In this document: positions 10,201 through 18,562 of the stretch, in pieces | Layout of the letters: each line of letters starts with the position of its first letter | Position numbering within the stretch: position 1 is the stretch's first letter | NCBI RefSeq assembly: GCF_000165485.1 | Contig: NC_014623.1 | Span: forward strand, 8,574,893 to 8,638,892 | From: Stigmatella aurantiaca DW4/3-1 | GTDB lineage: Bacteria > Myxococcota > Myxococcia > Myxococcales > Myxococcaceae | Direction: 5' to 3' | Length of the DNA stretch: 64,000 nt | The notes under the pieces: model-generated | The model's input: only the letters and a program-made list of their open reading frames with translations | Told to the model about the DNA's origin: nothing | The model's database searches: none | Position numbers and translations under genes: made by a program

Positions 10201-10604
10201 GTGCGGGCATGGTGGATCCGATACTCGGCGTGCGGGGACGCCTTGCCCTGAAGCCGGGTGCGCTTGCTCGAGGCTACATTCCGGTCCTCGGCAACGATGA
10301 GCGCCTCGATCTGGGCGGCGGACACGGACTCCACCTCATCGATTCCGAACAGGCGGCAGAACTCCGGCGTCACGGACATGATGTCGGTGGCGATCTCCAC
10401 CGCGAACGCGCCGATGCCGCCTGCCTCCTGGGCGATGCGAAGCAGCTCCCCTTGCTCCCACGCGCTGCCCTGGGCGGACGCCGCGGGGGCCGTGCCAAGC
10501 ACCGCCGGGCCCGCGTCGATCCCCGCCTCCTGGAGCAGCCGCCGCAAGCGCGCGACCTCGGCCTCGAGGAGCTGTTCCTGGGTGGGCGGGGAAGGACGCA
10601 TCAT
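7221..10604 (-). CDS. Hybrid sensor histidine kinase: PAS-PAS-GAF-PAS-HisKA-HATPase-REC-REC
   Basis: A 1127-residue soluble hybrid kinase with no clear membrane segment. Order: a short N-terminal coiled coil, two PAS/PAC modules (about 45-290), a GAF domain (about 300-470), a third PAS, a dimerisation helix with the phospho-acceptor motif GGVAHDFNNLLQ (His621), the ATPase with N box NLAINARDAM, DTGSGM and GTGLGL, then two receiver domains (LLTDVVMPG and LFTDVTLPG, each followed by a conserved KPY). The PAS and GAF modules probably sense redox, light or a small ligand. The two receivers suggest an internal or onward phosphorelay. I took the ATG-ATG pair at 10604; a TTG start 18 codons earlier is possible but has no ribosome site. 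Confidence 0.9.
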   Translation of the reverse strand: MMRPSPPTQEQLLEAEVARLRRLLQEAGIDAGPAVLGTAPAASAQGSAWEQGELLRIAQEAGGIGAFAVEIATDIMSVTPEFCRLFGIDEVESVSAAQIEALIVAEDRNVASSKRTRLQGKASPHAEYRIHHARTGELRWISRRAEFVRDAQGRAVRLIGVVQDVTERRHAEDALRAANERIQLALNAGAVLGTWVWDIPAVRITVDERFSRSFGLASESVSQEVTPEVLAASIHPEDYPRVEALVLQTLEQGKPLRAELRARQFDGSYLWLEANGHCERDTEGKPLRFPGVLLNIDERKRAELRQAVLAEIGERLRSLDSTADIAGEAMERVGRHFGVLRAGYGRVDVSQGLVEVERDWVSGPDVIRVVGTHRFADHGTYFENLKRGEPVVIPDVEADPRTAGQVAHLRTYGVRALLDVPLCEQGRLVALLFLHHREVRPWSQDEIHFMNTVADRIWVASERVRVMADLRRANETLEQRVAQRTRERDRIWNVSQDLQMVSDMEGRFISANPAWTAILGWTQEELLGKTTTWIEHPADHARTRAEVARLAEGHRTVAFENSMRHKNGSYRLLSWMAVPVPEDGLLYAVARDITEQRQIEEQLRQAQKMEAVGNLTGGVAHDFNNLLQIIGGNLQLLERDVATHERALRRVQTALGAVERGAKLASQLLAFSRRQPLQPVALHLGRLVRGMDDLLRRSLGEDIEVETVVTGGLWNTFADPNQLENVILNLAINARDAMTGHGRLTIEASNAMLDERYAQLHPEAVPGEYVMLAVSDTGSGMPPEVVARAFEPFFTTKSEGRGTGLGLSMVYGFVKQSGGHVKIYSELGHGTCVKVYLPRAFLSETHRPETVEGPIEGGSETILVVEDDAAVRATVVEMLSELGYRILKAVDAQSALAIVQSGVHVDLLLTDVVMPGPLRSPDMAREAKALLPDLEVLFTSGYSENAIVHGGRLDPGVHLLSKPYRREDLARKVRGLLNVRQRLAAQSPRVEREPFRPERAHGLDKPRRLRVLLVEDDEDIRASASELLSFLGHDVLAVESAEEARGALVADAFDVLFTDVTLPGMSGVELAREAVRRRAGLRIIIASGHGSAVLEDGGARIAGVVVLAKPYALSQLQRALEQVEASR

Positions 10605-10708
10605 GTGGCACGGGCAGCGTGTCACATGAACTGTTGCTGGGCACCCCCTGTGACGCAATGGGAAACAGGCGGTGCCCCCCGGGCTTCATCGGTCTTGCAA
10701 CGAACGCT

Positions 10709-12367
10709 TCACTGCACGTTCAGGAAGATGGCCGAAGGCACCCCCCAGTTCCCCTGGCTGTCCCGGGCCTCGACGAAGAGGGTGTGCCGGCCGGGCGCCA
10801 GCCCCGAGGTGAAGACCGTGGCCTGGACGGACTCGGCGGTGCTGTTGAAGAGCCCGTCCACCGGGTTCATGGCGTAGGTGGGCGTGCCGGACACCCAGGA
10901 CGGCGCGTCAATGCTGTACCGGGCGCCGAGGATGACTTGCGAGGCCTCGGTCCCACCATTGGTGCCGTAGCGGGTGTCGTCGGCGCGGGCGAAGAGCGTC
11001 ACGTCCGTGCCTCGGGAGACGGTGCTCGCCGACACCGTGAGGGTGATGGCATCGGGGCCCGCGGCCACCTGGTAAGGCCTGCGCGCGGCCTTGAAGGCGT
11101 AGTAGAGCGCCGGCAGGTTCTTCGGGAGAATCGTGTTCTCGAAGGCGGAGCAGCTCTCGAAGAAGGCGTTGCCCATCTCGAAGGTGTAGGAGGCGACGCC
11201 GAGCTCTCCATAGGAGAACGCATCCGTGGAGCCCGTGGCCGCGTAGAGGCACGAGGCCACCTGGCACGCCTGGTAGCCATTGAAGTAGTTGAACTTACGC
11301 CCCAGGGTCCTCAGCTGGGTGGCGTTGGGCGGCGGCGTGGTGGTGGCGCCCCAGGGATAGAGCACATAGCCGCCATAGCTGTGGAGGCTGAGCAACAACC
11401 CGGTGGCATCCGCGGGCGCGGCGTCCGTGGAGCCCGGCCCCCGTTGGTCGGGGAAAATGGAGCGGATGTAATTCTCCAGCGCCAGGGTCTCGGGCTCGGA
11501 GGCAGAGGCGCGGCCCCGGTAGGTCTCATTGCACGCGCTGGTGCTCGCGCCCGCGCCGCCCCAGTCGAAGCTGCTGTTGCGGTTGAGATCCACGCCATAG
11601 GTCGTGGTGGAGCACGAGCCCTGGGAGGTGTTGGCGTTCTTGCGCTTGGAGGAGCCCGTCTCGGCGATGCGGCGGCCATCGGGATTGGCCTGCACCACCA
11701 CATGCAGCTCATGGTGGTCGAGCAGCCAGGTGGCGTCGGCCTCGGTGCCATAGCGGGTGACGAGCTGCTCGGCGAAGCGCGTGGCCAGCTCCGCGGTGGT
11801 GTACTCGCGCGCGTGGATGCCGCCCATGAGGAAGAAGCGCGGCTTGGGGCCGGGCAGCGACTTGTTGGTGAGGATCAACACCCGCAGGTCATCCCCGGGG
11901 TTGCCACCGGCGGTCACCTTGTCCCAGGTGTCGCCGATGTCTTTCCACTCGGCGAGGTTCGGGTAGGTGGTCTCCAGCCGGGCCATGGCGGCATAGGTCT
12001 CGGTCACGGTGCGGTAGCACGCGTAGCCGGAGATGCCCAGACGGCCCATCCCGTCCTCCCGGGGCGCGTTCATGAGCCGCGTCTGCTCTTCAAGCACCTC
12101 CACGGTGCGCCCGGACGCCACCAGGGCATCGAACTCCGCTTGCGAGAGGAGGGCCTCCACGGTGTGGTTCCCGTTGTCCACGGCGGCGGTGAGATCCAGC
12201 TTCTCGGCGAGCTGGTTGAGGTCTTCCCGGGAAGAGAAGGACACCTTGGCCACGAGAATGGAGGGCCGGAAGGCGACCCCCTTCGAGGGGGCGGACTGTG
12301 CCTGAACGGCCAAGGGGGAAAGGGTGAGCGCTGCGATGGCAACGAGACCTGCGGCGTGCGACGACAT
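10709..12367 (-). CDS. Secreted zinc carboxypeptidase, M14 family
   Basis: A 552-residue exported metallopeptidase. The N-terminus has a Sec signal ending AVQAQSA. After a propeptide-like region, the M14 domain shows zinc ligands in GGIHAREYT (His ~185, Glu ~188), ANPDGRR, DLNRN, and the third ligand in SLHSYGG, with the catalytic glutamate in YTFEMGN. The C-terminal ~120 residues form a beta-rich domain, probably for substrate binding or secretion. Carboxypeptidases of this type trim C-terminal residues from peptides, fitting a predatory or proteolytic lifestyle. A GAGGAG ribosome site precedes the ATG. It lies downstream of the copper ATPase on the same strand with 74 bp between. Confidence 0.9.
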   Translation of the reverse strand: MSSHAAGLVAIAALTLSPLAVQAQSAPSKGVAFRPSILVAKVSFSSREDLNQLAEKLDLTAAVDNGNHTVEALLSQAEFDALVASGRTVEVLEEQTRLMNAPREDGMGRLGISGYACYRTVTETYAAMARLETTYPNLAEWKDIGDTWDKVTAGGNPGDDLRVLILTNKSLPGPKPRFFLMGGIHAREYTTAELATRFAEQLVTRYGTEADATWLLDHHELHVVVQANPDGRRIAETGSSKRKNANTSQGSCSTTTYGVDLNRNSSFDWGGAGASTSACNETYRGRASASEPETLALENYIRSIFPDQRGPGSTDAAPADATGLLLSLHSYGGYVLYPWGATTTPPPNATQLRTLGRKFNYFNGYQACQVASCLYAATGSTDAFSYGELGVASYTFEMGNAFFESCSAFENTILPKNLPALYYAFKAARRPYQVAAGPDAITLTVSASTVSRGTDVTLFARADDTRYGTNGGTEASQVILGARYSIDAPSWVSGTPTYAMNPVDGLFNSTAESVQATVFTSGLAPGRHTLFVEARDSQGNWGVPSAIFLNVQ

Positions 12368-12385
12368 GGGGGATGCTCCTCTGCA

Positions 12386-12403
12386 TGGCCGAGTCTTCGG
12401 CCA
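12386..12403 (-). terminator. Short hairpin between the copper ATPase and the carboxypeptidase gene
   Basis: A perfect 7-bp stem (TGGCCGA / TCGGCCA) with a 4-base loop sits between the ATPase stop (12442) and the carboxypeptidase start (12367). No T-run follows, so it may be a weak terminator or a leader hairpin. It also lies close to the carboxypeptidase ribosome site. Confidence 0.35.
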
Positions 12404-12441
12404 GGGAGGATTTGCAAGCTATTCCAAGGATTCAGGTTTGG

Positions 12442-14781
12442 CTACATTGCCTTCTTCAACCGCAGCGCGTTTCCAATGACAGACACGGAGGACAGGCTCA
12501 TCGCCGCGCTGGCGAGCATGGGGCTCAGCAGCAGGCCGAAGGCGGGGTAGAGCACCCCGGCGGCCAGGGGCACCCCGAGCAGGTTGTAGACGAAGGCGAA
12601 GAACAGGTTCTGCCGGATGTTGCGCAGCGTGGCCTGGCTGAGCGCCCGGGCGCGGGCAATGCCCAGCAGATCGCCCTTCACCAGCGTCACCCCCGCGCTC
12701 TCCATGGCGATGTCCGTCCCCGTCCCCATGGCGATGCCCACGTCCGCCTGGGCGAGCGCGGGCGCATCGTTGACGCCATCCCCCGCCATGGCCACCACCC
12801 GCCCCTCGGCCTGAAGCCGCTTCACCACGTCTCCCTTCGCCTCCGGCAACACCTCGGCCAGCACCTCGCTCAGGCCCAGCTTCCGGGCCACCGCCTCCGC
12901 CGTGGTGCGGCTGTCCCCGGTGAGCATCACCACGCGCAGGCCCTCGCGCCGCAGGAGCGCCAGGGCCTCGGGCGTGGACGCCTTGAGCGGATCCTCCACC
13001 CCCAGCAGCCCCGCGGGCTGTCCTTCCACCACCACGAAGACCACCGTCTGCCCCTCGCGCCGCAACGCCTCGGCGCGTGCGGCCAGGGCGCCTGCCTCCA
13101 CCGCCAGAGCGGAGAGCAACGCCGCGTTGCCCAGCGCCACGGCGGTGCCCTCCACCCGCCCCGTCACCCCCTTGCCGGTGAGCGAGCGGAAGTCCTGCGT
13201 CCTCGCGAGCCCGGCCCCCCGCGCCTGGGCCCCGGCGACGATGGCGGCGGCCAGGGGGTGCTCGCTGCCCTGCTCCAGGCTCGCGGCCAGCCACAGCAGG
13301 CGGGCCTCCTCCATGCCCGCCACGGGCTCCACCGAAACGAGCCTGGGCTTGCCCTCGGTGAGCGTGCCCGTCTTGTCCACCACCAGGGTGTCCACGCGCT
13401 CCAGCCGCTCGAGCGCCGAGGCCTCCCGGATGAGCACCCCCATCTGCGCCCCGCGTCCGGTGCCCACCACCACGGAGATGGGCGTGGCGAGCCCCAGGGC
13501 GCACGGACAGGCGATGATGAGCACCGCCACCGCGTTCACCAGCGCATGGGAGAACCTCGGCTCCGGCCCCCACACGCCCCACACGAAGGCCGTGAGCACC
13601 GACACGGCGATGACGGCGGGGACGAAGACGGAGGCCACCTGGTCCGCGAGCCGCTGAATGGGGGCCCGGGTGCGCTGGGCCTCGCCCACCCGCTGAACGA
13701 TGCGTGACAGCAGCGTGTCCTTTCCCACGCGCTCCGCCTTCAGGATGAGGCTCCCCGTGCCGTTGACGGTGCCACCGGTCACCTTCGCGCCTGGCCCTTT
13801 CTCCACCGGCAGGGCCTCGCCCGTCACCATGGACTCGTCCACGGCGCCCTCCCCTTCCAGCACCACCCCATCCACGGGAACCTTCTCGCCCGGCCGCACG
13901 CGCAACCGGTCCCCCGGTTGGACCTGCTCCAGGGGCACGTCCTCTTCGCCCCCGTCCTCGCGGAGTCGCCGGGCCGTGGTGGGCGCCAGGCGCAACAGGG
14001 CTCGCAGCGCGCCCGAGGTGGCCCGGCGGGCCCGCAGCTCCAACACCTGTCCCAGGAGGACCAGCGTGGTGATGGTGGCGGCCGCCTCGAAATAGACGGG
14101 GATGGCGCCCCCATGGCCGGTGAAGGCGTGTGGCAACGCCCCCGGGAAAAAGGTGGCGAAGAGGCTGAAAAGGTACGCCGCGCCCGTGCCCAGCGCGATG
14201 AGGGTAAACATGTTGAGGTGCCGGTTGCGCACCGAGGCCCAGCCTCGCTGGAAGAAAGGCCATCCGCCCCAGAGCACGACGGGAGAGCTGAGCACGAGCT
14301 GTGCCCAGGCCAGGGCGCTGGGGGACATGAGCCGCTGCATCGGCTGGCCCGGCAGCATCTCCGGCATGCCCAGGAACAGCACCAGCACGCTGAAGGCCAG
14401 ACACGTCCAGAACCGGCGCGTCATGCTGATCAGCTCGGGATCCGGCGTCTCCTCCAGCGAGGGGGATTCCGGCTCCAGCGCCATGCCACACTTCGGACAT
14501 GAGCCCGGATGGTCTTGCCGGACCTCGGGATCCATCGGACAGATGTACATCGTCCCGGGCGGAGCCTCTGGTGCGGGGGTGGACGAGGGCTCCAGATACT
14601 TCCGGGGATCCGCGCGGAACTTCTCCCGGCATTTCGGGTTGCAGAAGAAATAGCGCTGGCCCTCGTGCTCGAAGGTGCCTCCCTTGGGCTGAACGGGGTC
14701 CACCCTCATTCCACAGACCGGGTCCACCGGCCGGGAATCCCCTGAACTGGCGGATGGCACACCCTCATGCGCTTCCTTCAT
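12442..14781 (-). CDS. Copper-type P1B ATPase with N-terminal YHS and heavy-metal-binding domains
   Basis: A membrane cation pump of 779 residues that exports Cu+ or Ag+ from the cytoplasm. It opens with a YHS domain (DPVCGM, FFCNPKC), then a zinc-ribbon-like metal-binding module whose usual CPMHPE reads CPMDPE, followed by CPKCGM. Then come eight expected membrane segments with ACPCALG, phosphorylation motif [20 protein letters not shown] and GDGVNDAP. Ordinary HMA domains are absent, as in the CopB/CopA subgroup common in environmental proteobacteria. I prefer the ATG at 14781 because AAGGA lies eight bases upstream; an ATG at 14790 is the alternative. It is divergent from a VOC gene only ~36 bp away. 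Confidence 0.9.
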   Translation of the reverse strand: MKEAHEGVPSASSGDSRPVDPVCGMRVDPVQPKGGTFEHEGQRYFFCNPKCREKFRADPRKYLEPSSTPAPEAPPGTMYICPMDPEVRQDHPGSCPKCGMALEPESPSLEETPDPELISMTRRFWTCLAFSVLVLFLGMPEMLPGQPMQRLMSPSALAWAQLVLSSPVVLWGGWPFFQRGWASVRNRHLNMFTLIALGTGAAYLFSLFATFFPGALPHAFTGHGGAIPVYFEAAATITTLVLLGQVLELRARRATSGALRALLRLAPTTARRLREDGGEEDVPLEQVQPGDRLRVRPGEKVPVDGVVLEGEGAVDESMVTGEALPVEKGPGAKVTGGTVNGTGSLILKAERVGKDTLLSRIVQRVGEAQRTRAPIQRLADQVASVFVPAVIAVSVLTAFVWGVWGPEPRFSHALVNAVAVLIIACPCALGLATPISVVVGTGRGAQMGVLIREASALERLERVDTLVVDKTGTLTEGKPRLVSVEPVAGMEEARLLWLAASLEQGSEHPLAAAIVAGAQARGAGLARTQDFRSLTGKGVTGRVEGTAVALGNAALLSALAVEAGALAARAEALRREGQTVVFVVVEGQPAGLLGVEDPLKASTPEALALLRREGLRVVMLTGDSRTTAEAVARKLGLSEVLAEVLPEAKGDVVKRLQAEGRVVAMAGDGVNDAPALAQADVGIAMGTGTDIAMESAGVTLVKGDLLGIARARALSQATLRNIRQNLFFAFVYNLLGVPLAAGVLYPAFGLLLSPMLASAAMSLSSVSVIGNALRLKKAM

Positions 14782-14817
14782 GGACCTCATCCTTGGCTGT
14801 GGAAGGATTTCAGGCCC

Positions 14818-15228
14818 ATGCTTGAACTTCGTGCGTGTATCGATGTCAACGATCTGGACCACGGCATTGCCTTCTACACCCAGGCCCTGGGGCTGAAGCT
14901 TGGGCGTCGGCTCGGAGACGGTTGGGCGGAACTCCTTGGAGCCCCCTCCCCCATCGATCTGCTCGCCAAGCCCGAAGGAAGTTCCGCCAGCCCCACGGCG
15001 GCCTTGCCCCGGAGCTACCGCCGCCACTGGACCCCAGTCCATCTGGACTTCGTGGTCACCGATCTCGATGCGGCGGTCCAGCGGGCACGAAGCGCGGGGG
15101 CCACCGTCGAAAAAGAGATCGAGGAAACGAAGTGGGGACGCATTGCCCTGCTGGCAGACCCTTTCGGACACGGCCTCTGCCTGCTCGAGTTCCGGGGGCG
15201 GGGCTACGACGAACTCCTTGCCCCCTAA
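14818..15228 (+). CDS. VOC-family (glyoxalase/bleomycin-resistance-like) protein
   Basis: A 136-residue single-domain vicinal oxygen chelate protein. It starts [20 protein letters not shown] and shows the paired beta-alpha-beta-beta-beta halves: an ALGLKLGRR stretch, [13 protein letters not shown], and the closing [13 protein letters not shown]. Members bind a divalent metal and act as lyases, dioxygenases or drug-binding proteins, and the sequence does not decide which. A GGAAGG site lies 11 bases before the ATG. It is transcribed divergently from the copper ATPase with an unusually short shared promoter region of 36 bp. Confidence 0.8.
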   Translation: MLELRACIDVNDLDHGIAFYTQALGLKLGRRLGDGWAELLGAPSPIDLLAKPEGSSASPTAALPRSYRRHWTPVHLDFVVTDLDAAVQRARSAGATVEKEIEETKWGRIALLADPFGHGLCLLEFRGRGYDELLAP

Positions 15229-15303
15229 GTCTTAAGGGCACAGTGGACTCGCGACCACTCCGTACAGCCCCGCACCAGCCGGTAACCACCAGGAGGAATC
15301 TCC

Positions 15304-15660
15304 GTGAAGTTGTGCTGTACAACCGCATTGCTGGTCGTCCTTACCGGCTGTGGCACTGCTTCTCAAGCGGTACGCCTAGACACGGGCCAGTCCAGCATCA
15401 TTGTCTTTACGCCACATTCCGGCGCCGGACCGGTCACGCTGGACGACGATGAATCCGAGAAGACCAGGGAGCTGTGCTGAACGAGATGATTGAGGCGTTC
15501 AAAGACATGACCGACCCCCACGCCATGGTCGCGTCAGGCCGAGACGCCAATAGGTATCCGTCTCGCGGCAGTCGGGGAAGTTGAGACGGTCACCTTATCT
15601 CCCGAAAGCTTGACCCTCACCCTCGCGCCAGGTGCAGTTGCCATGGCTGCGAATACACGG
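15304..15660 (+). pseudogene. Collapsed SitA5-like lipoprotein toxin gene
   Basis: Starts as a normal lipoprotein from GTG 15304, with AGGAGG upstream, signal MKLCCTTALLVVLTGC, then ASQAVRLDTGQSSIIVFTP. This parallels the opening of the intact toxin at 52453 (APVVRLDTGHGEPITYTP), but the frame stops after 58 residues at 15480. A second piece, roughly bases 15546-15660 in another frame, reads LTLAPGAVAMAANTRGA and matches the intact toxin's GLAPSAVAMAARDPRG region. The central hydrophobic part and the whole C-terminal toxin domain are missing. It is therefore a deletion-and-frameshift remnant of the same SIT toxin scaffold. The remaining 58-residue lipoprotein could still be made. Confidence 0.72.
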
Positions 15661-15865
15661 GGGGCACGACGATTCAGATGTGTTCGAAAGAAGCCACCCC
15701 ATTCTGCTGGCCGCACATGAGGATGGCGACTGGCAGTTCCTTTGTGGGGAAGAGCATAAGCCTGGCGATGGACCTCGAGTGGTTGGCTTGAACCATTCAC
15801 AAGACTGGGAAGCAGAACGTCTTGATGTGAGGGGGCCTTGGGTACACCGCCCCATTGGACCCTAA
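15632..15865 (+). pseudogene. Remnant of an immunity-like gene next to the collapsed toxin
   Basis: The open frame carries GGHDDSDVFERSHPILLAAH, then WQFLCGEE, RVVGLNH and DWEAERLDVRGPW. From memory this pattern (VF-x-RPILL ... DGDWQFLCG ... VVGL ... WEAxR) belongs to a small family often placed beside bacterial toxins as immunity proteins. The segment that normally sits between VVGLNH and the final WEAER part appears deleted, and no proper start codon with a ribosome site is present. Its frame follows immediately on the toxin fragment, so the deletion that removed the toxin's C-terminus probably also removed the start of this gene. Family assignment is tentative. Confidence 0.5.
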
Positions 15866-15971
15866 AAGATGGTTCAGGTTGGCGCCGTGCCCATCACCTG
15901 GGCGGTGCTGGCCTCGGAACTCCAGCGCGACTGGGCCCGGACGGCCCTCGCGGTGGCAAGGCAAGCCCCCT

Positions 15972-16220
15972 CTATGGAGCGGGGGGAGGCCGGGAAAAGA
16001 ACCCCCGGCAGAGTTTCATCGCTGCCCGGGGACCTTCGGTCACCGCGGTGAAGACAAGCATGAACACGAGGAGGAGCACGGACATGGCCATCAATCCTCC
16101 CAAGACGCCCGCGACGGCGCCCACCGCCCCCAGCAAGGGGTGAATGGGCCAACAGAGCACGGCCCCGACGACCGCTCCGGTGAGTGCGCTGACAACGCCG
16201 ATGGGCTCGATGAGGTTCAT
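15972..16220 (-). CDS. Small two-helix membrane protein
   Basis: An 82-residue protein starting MNLIEPIGVVSAL with two hydrophobic stretches (about residues 8-30 and 35-62) and a basic C-terminus (KLCRGFF). It probably sits in the inner membrane. The start is uncertain: the same frame is open to 16331, and no strong ribosome site precedes the ATG at 16220. It lies between a decayed toxin locus and a lipoprotein gene, and nothing links it firmly to either. Function unknown. Confidence 0.5.
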   Translation of the reverse strand: MNLIEPIGVVSALTGAVVGAVLCWPIHPLLGAVGAVAGVLGGLMAMSVLLLVFMLVFTAVTEGPRAAMKLCRGFFSRPPPAP

Positions 16221-16373
16221 GGCAGCGGGTGACGGCAAGAAGAAGTCCCGAGAGACTCCTTCAAGCCCTGTGCCACACCGCTCAGCCCTGGGTGCCCGCC
16301 TGCGCTGACACCCTTCCTGCCAGATCGGCACACCCCGCGACAGCCGCGCGTGACAGGCTGTCCCTGCGCTTGC

Positions 16374-17816
16374 TCACCGATCGAAGCCGAACAAGAAGAG
16401 GTCCGAGCGCCCCTCGGCCTCCCATGCTTCGGAGCCCACCGTGAGCGTGCTGGTGAATTGGCCCAGGACGAAGGATTGTCCTTCCTTCGTCACCGCGATG
16501 GAGGCGTTCTCGAGTCCAGGCGAGCCCGTATCGGGGCCGCTCGCGCTGAAGCCGCGTGACCAGAGCGGCTCGCCGTGCACCCGGTCGAACTTCGCGACGT
16601 AGACGTTGGCAAGGGTCTCCGGATTGCCGGGCAGGGGGCCCAGCACGCCCAGGTCGCCACTGCCCGCTTCGTAGCTGCCCGAGATCACCACGCCGTCCTT
16701 CTCATCCATGGCCACGTCCTCGACACTGAAGCCGAAGTTCCAGGCCCAACGCTCCTCTCCCTGACGGGTGAACGCGGCGACGAAGGCGTCTTGCTCGATG
16801 CCACCATTGGGGACCGCCGTATGGGCACGCCCCGCGAAGGTGAAGGTCTCGGCGAACGTCCCCACGATCACGACGCGGTTGCCATGGGTGGCCACGCCAA
16901 AGGCGAATCCGAGCGCCCCTTCCAGCCGCCGGACCCAGCGCATGTCGCCTTCCGGCGAAAGCATGAGGACGAAAGGCTCCGTCTGGATGCCCGTGAAGAC
17001 CGTGCCACACAGCAAGAGGTTGCCCTCCGTGTCCACGGCGGCGCCAAAGCCTTGGCTCTGGTGCTCCGCGTCGACGAAGGTCCAGAGGTTGGCGCCCGTG
17101 GGCGAGAACTTCGAGAGGAAGGCGCTGGAAGTCTGGCCCCCTTCTGGCAACTGGCGAGAAGAGACAGGACCGCGCCCGAAATCGACCGTGCCCGAGAGTA
17201 CTCCCCCTAGACTGATGTTGTTGTCCCGGTCCGTCACGATGCGACTCACGCCGGGAAAGCCCTTGCTGGTGTCAATGCGGTGTGCCCAGCGCAGACGTCC
17301 CTTGGAGTCGAGCTTCATGAGGTACTCGCCGAAGGGAAGCTCGCCACTCCCGAAGTCCACGCCCCCCACTTCGAGGAAGAGGATGATGTCCCGCTGCCGG
17401 TCCACCGTATGGCGGATGCCGAAGGCAGTGCCCACCGTGCCCGGCTGGGCACCGAAGACCTTCGCCCACTTCAGGTGCCCGTGGACGTCGTAGCGTGCGA
17501 GCGCCATCGCGGCGCTGGCCGGGCCCCCCGGGGCCAGGAGAGGCCCCTCGCCGAGATCGATGCTTCCGGTGAAGTTCACCATGGCGAGGAAGCCGCCATC
17601 CCTGTCGCTGACGATGTTCCCGGTGTTGTCATCCGGTCCGGTCAGCGGATGGGCCCACCTCAGTGGCCCGATCCAACTCGCGCGACCGCTCGCCTCCTGA
17701 ACCCTCGGGACACGCCCCCCAGACTCCGGCGCATCCCCTGCTCCACCCCCGCACGCGGCCACACCCGCCGCCAACAGCAACGACAGGGCCTGCCATGCTC
17801 CCACTTCGCGTCTCAT
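16374..17816 (-). CDS. Putative outer-membrane lipoprotein with beta-propeller-like repeats
   Basis: A 480-residue exported protein. Start MRREVGAWQALSLLLAAG with Cys22 in the context VAAC gives a lipoprotein signal. A GGGAAGG site precedes the ATG at 17816. The mature protein consists of repeated strands of the form (V/I)D(F/L)GxG followed by A-x-FLxKFxPxGxxxWxxx. Examples are SIDLGEGPLL, GVDFGSGELP and TVDFGRGPVS, then LSKFSPTG and VAKFDRVHG. This is the style of SBBP-like or PQQ-like beta-propellers abundant in myxobacterial lipoproteins. No catalytic motif is visible. It likely faces the periplasm or cell surface. Function unknown. Confidence 0.8.
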   Translation of the reverse strand: MRREVGAWQALSLLLAAGVAACGGGAGDAPESGGRVPRVQEASGRASWIGPLRWAHPLTGPDDNTGNIVSDRDGGFLAMVNFTGSIDLGEGPLLAPGGPASAAMALARYDVHGHLKWAKVFGAQPGTVGTAFGIRHTVDRQRDIILFLEVGGVDFGSGELPFGEYLMKLDSKGRLRWAHRIDTSKGFPGVSRIVTDRDNNISLGGVLSGTVDFGRGPVSSRQLPEGGQTSSAFLSKFSPTGANLWTFVDAEHQSQGFGAAVDTEGNLLLCGTVFTGIQTEPFVLMLSPEGDMRWVRRLEGALGFAFGVATHGNRVVIVGTFAETFTFAGRAHTAVPNGGIEQDAFVAAFTRQGEERWAWNFGFSVEDVAMDEKDGVVISGSYEAGSGDLGVLGPLPGNPETLANVYVAKFDRVHGEPLWSRGFSASGPDTGSPGLENASIAVTKEGQSFVLGQFTSTLTVGSEAWEAEGRSDLFLFGFDR

Positions 17817-17947
17817 GTCCTTCCCCTTCCCCTTCCCCAGGAACCTTGCGGCTCCACCGCAGACAAGCGTGCGCACGAGGGGCGCCCCCACCATTGTCCG
17901 AAGGTACGTGGCAAAGCTTCACTTGGAAACGCGGGGACTTGGCCCCC

Positions 17948-18351
17948 TCACGGAGTGAGGGCTGGACTCTCCCAACGGCGCTTCTCCTTCACGATGGCCA
18001 TGAAGGCGCGGAGCCCGGCACGCACGAGCCGGCCGCTGGGATGAAAGAGCTGGTGGCCACCGAAGCGGGGCGAATGACGCTGGAGCACGCGCACCAGCCG
18101 TCCGGAGTCGAGGTGCGGCCGCACCGCAGCATCACTCAGGGATGCGAAGCCGGCGCCGTCGAGCGCGGCTTGAAGAACAAACCTTCCGGTAGCGGAGGCA
18201 TTCGTGGGAAAGCACCTCCTGCGGCTTCTGGGGCGCACGCCTCGTCGCGAGGTATGACGGCGCCGCCACGATCGCAATGCCGAGATCAAGGCTACAGGGG
18301 CTCGACACCATGTCGCGCGGCACGGTCTCCGCGTACCGGGCACCTGCATCA
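17948..18351 (-). pseudogene. LysR-family regulator fragment
   Basis: Only the effector-binding half of a LysR-type regulator is left, in two frames. The first frame reads DAGARYAETVPRDMV, then AIVAAPSYLATR and HECLRYR. The second, after a small deletion near 18180-18200, reads QAALDGAGFASLSDAAVRP, HLDSGRLVRVL and LFHPSGR. The helix-turn-helix domain is missing. The recognisable sequence begins exactly at the inverted repeat of the adjacent element (18351), so the gene was cut by that element or by recombination at it. It cannot encode a working regulator. Confidence 0.7.
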
Positions 18352-18562
18352 TGAGCCTGCCCCGGTTGTGTGGTCCTCCCACATTTCGTGTGGAGCGCGT
18401 TCTGAGAAATTCACAAGGGCGTCGTGCAAGTCGCAGCCTCGCGGAACCTGTCTGCTTGTCGGACAGGTTCGTGCCTCCCCCCCGTCGGCAGGGGCGCAGC
18501 GGAGGCTCCTGGCGAGCAGCCACACAACGTGCGGGAGCGCCACACAACCGGGGCAGGCTCAT
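18351..18562. mobile_element. 0.2-kb element with long inverted ends (MITE-like, IS3-type termini)
   Basis: The ends are inverted copies: 18351-18393 against the reverse complement of 18520-18562, with the outer 23 bases identical (ATGAGCCTGCCCCGGTTGTG...) and about 37 of 43 matching overall. Ends beginning TGA and rich in GCCTGCCCC resemble IS3-family, IS407-group termini (from memory). There is no transposase reading frame in the ~125-bp interior. The interior also holds a perfect 9-bp inverted repeat GAACCTGTC-N9-GACAGGTTC (18444-18470). No target duplication is visible at the borders, and different truncated genes abut each end. Confidence 0.65.

Noticed and set aside
10615-10660. TGTGAC / GTCACA half-sites resembling a CRP-like site before the hybrid kinase
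   Set aside because: The half-sites are about 28 bp apart, far more than the usual six.
8604-12550. Two long plus-strand frames opposite the hybrid kinase and carboxypeptidase
   Set aside because: No ribosome sites or recognisable domains; antisense to genes with full motif sets.
14767-14817. Earlier ATG (14767) for the VOC protein
   Set aside because: It would overlap the divergent ATPase start, and VOC homology begins at 14818, which has a GGAAGG site upstream.
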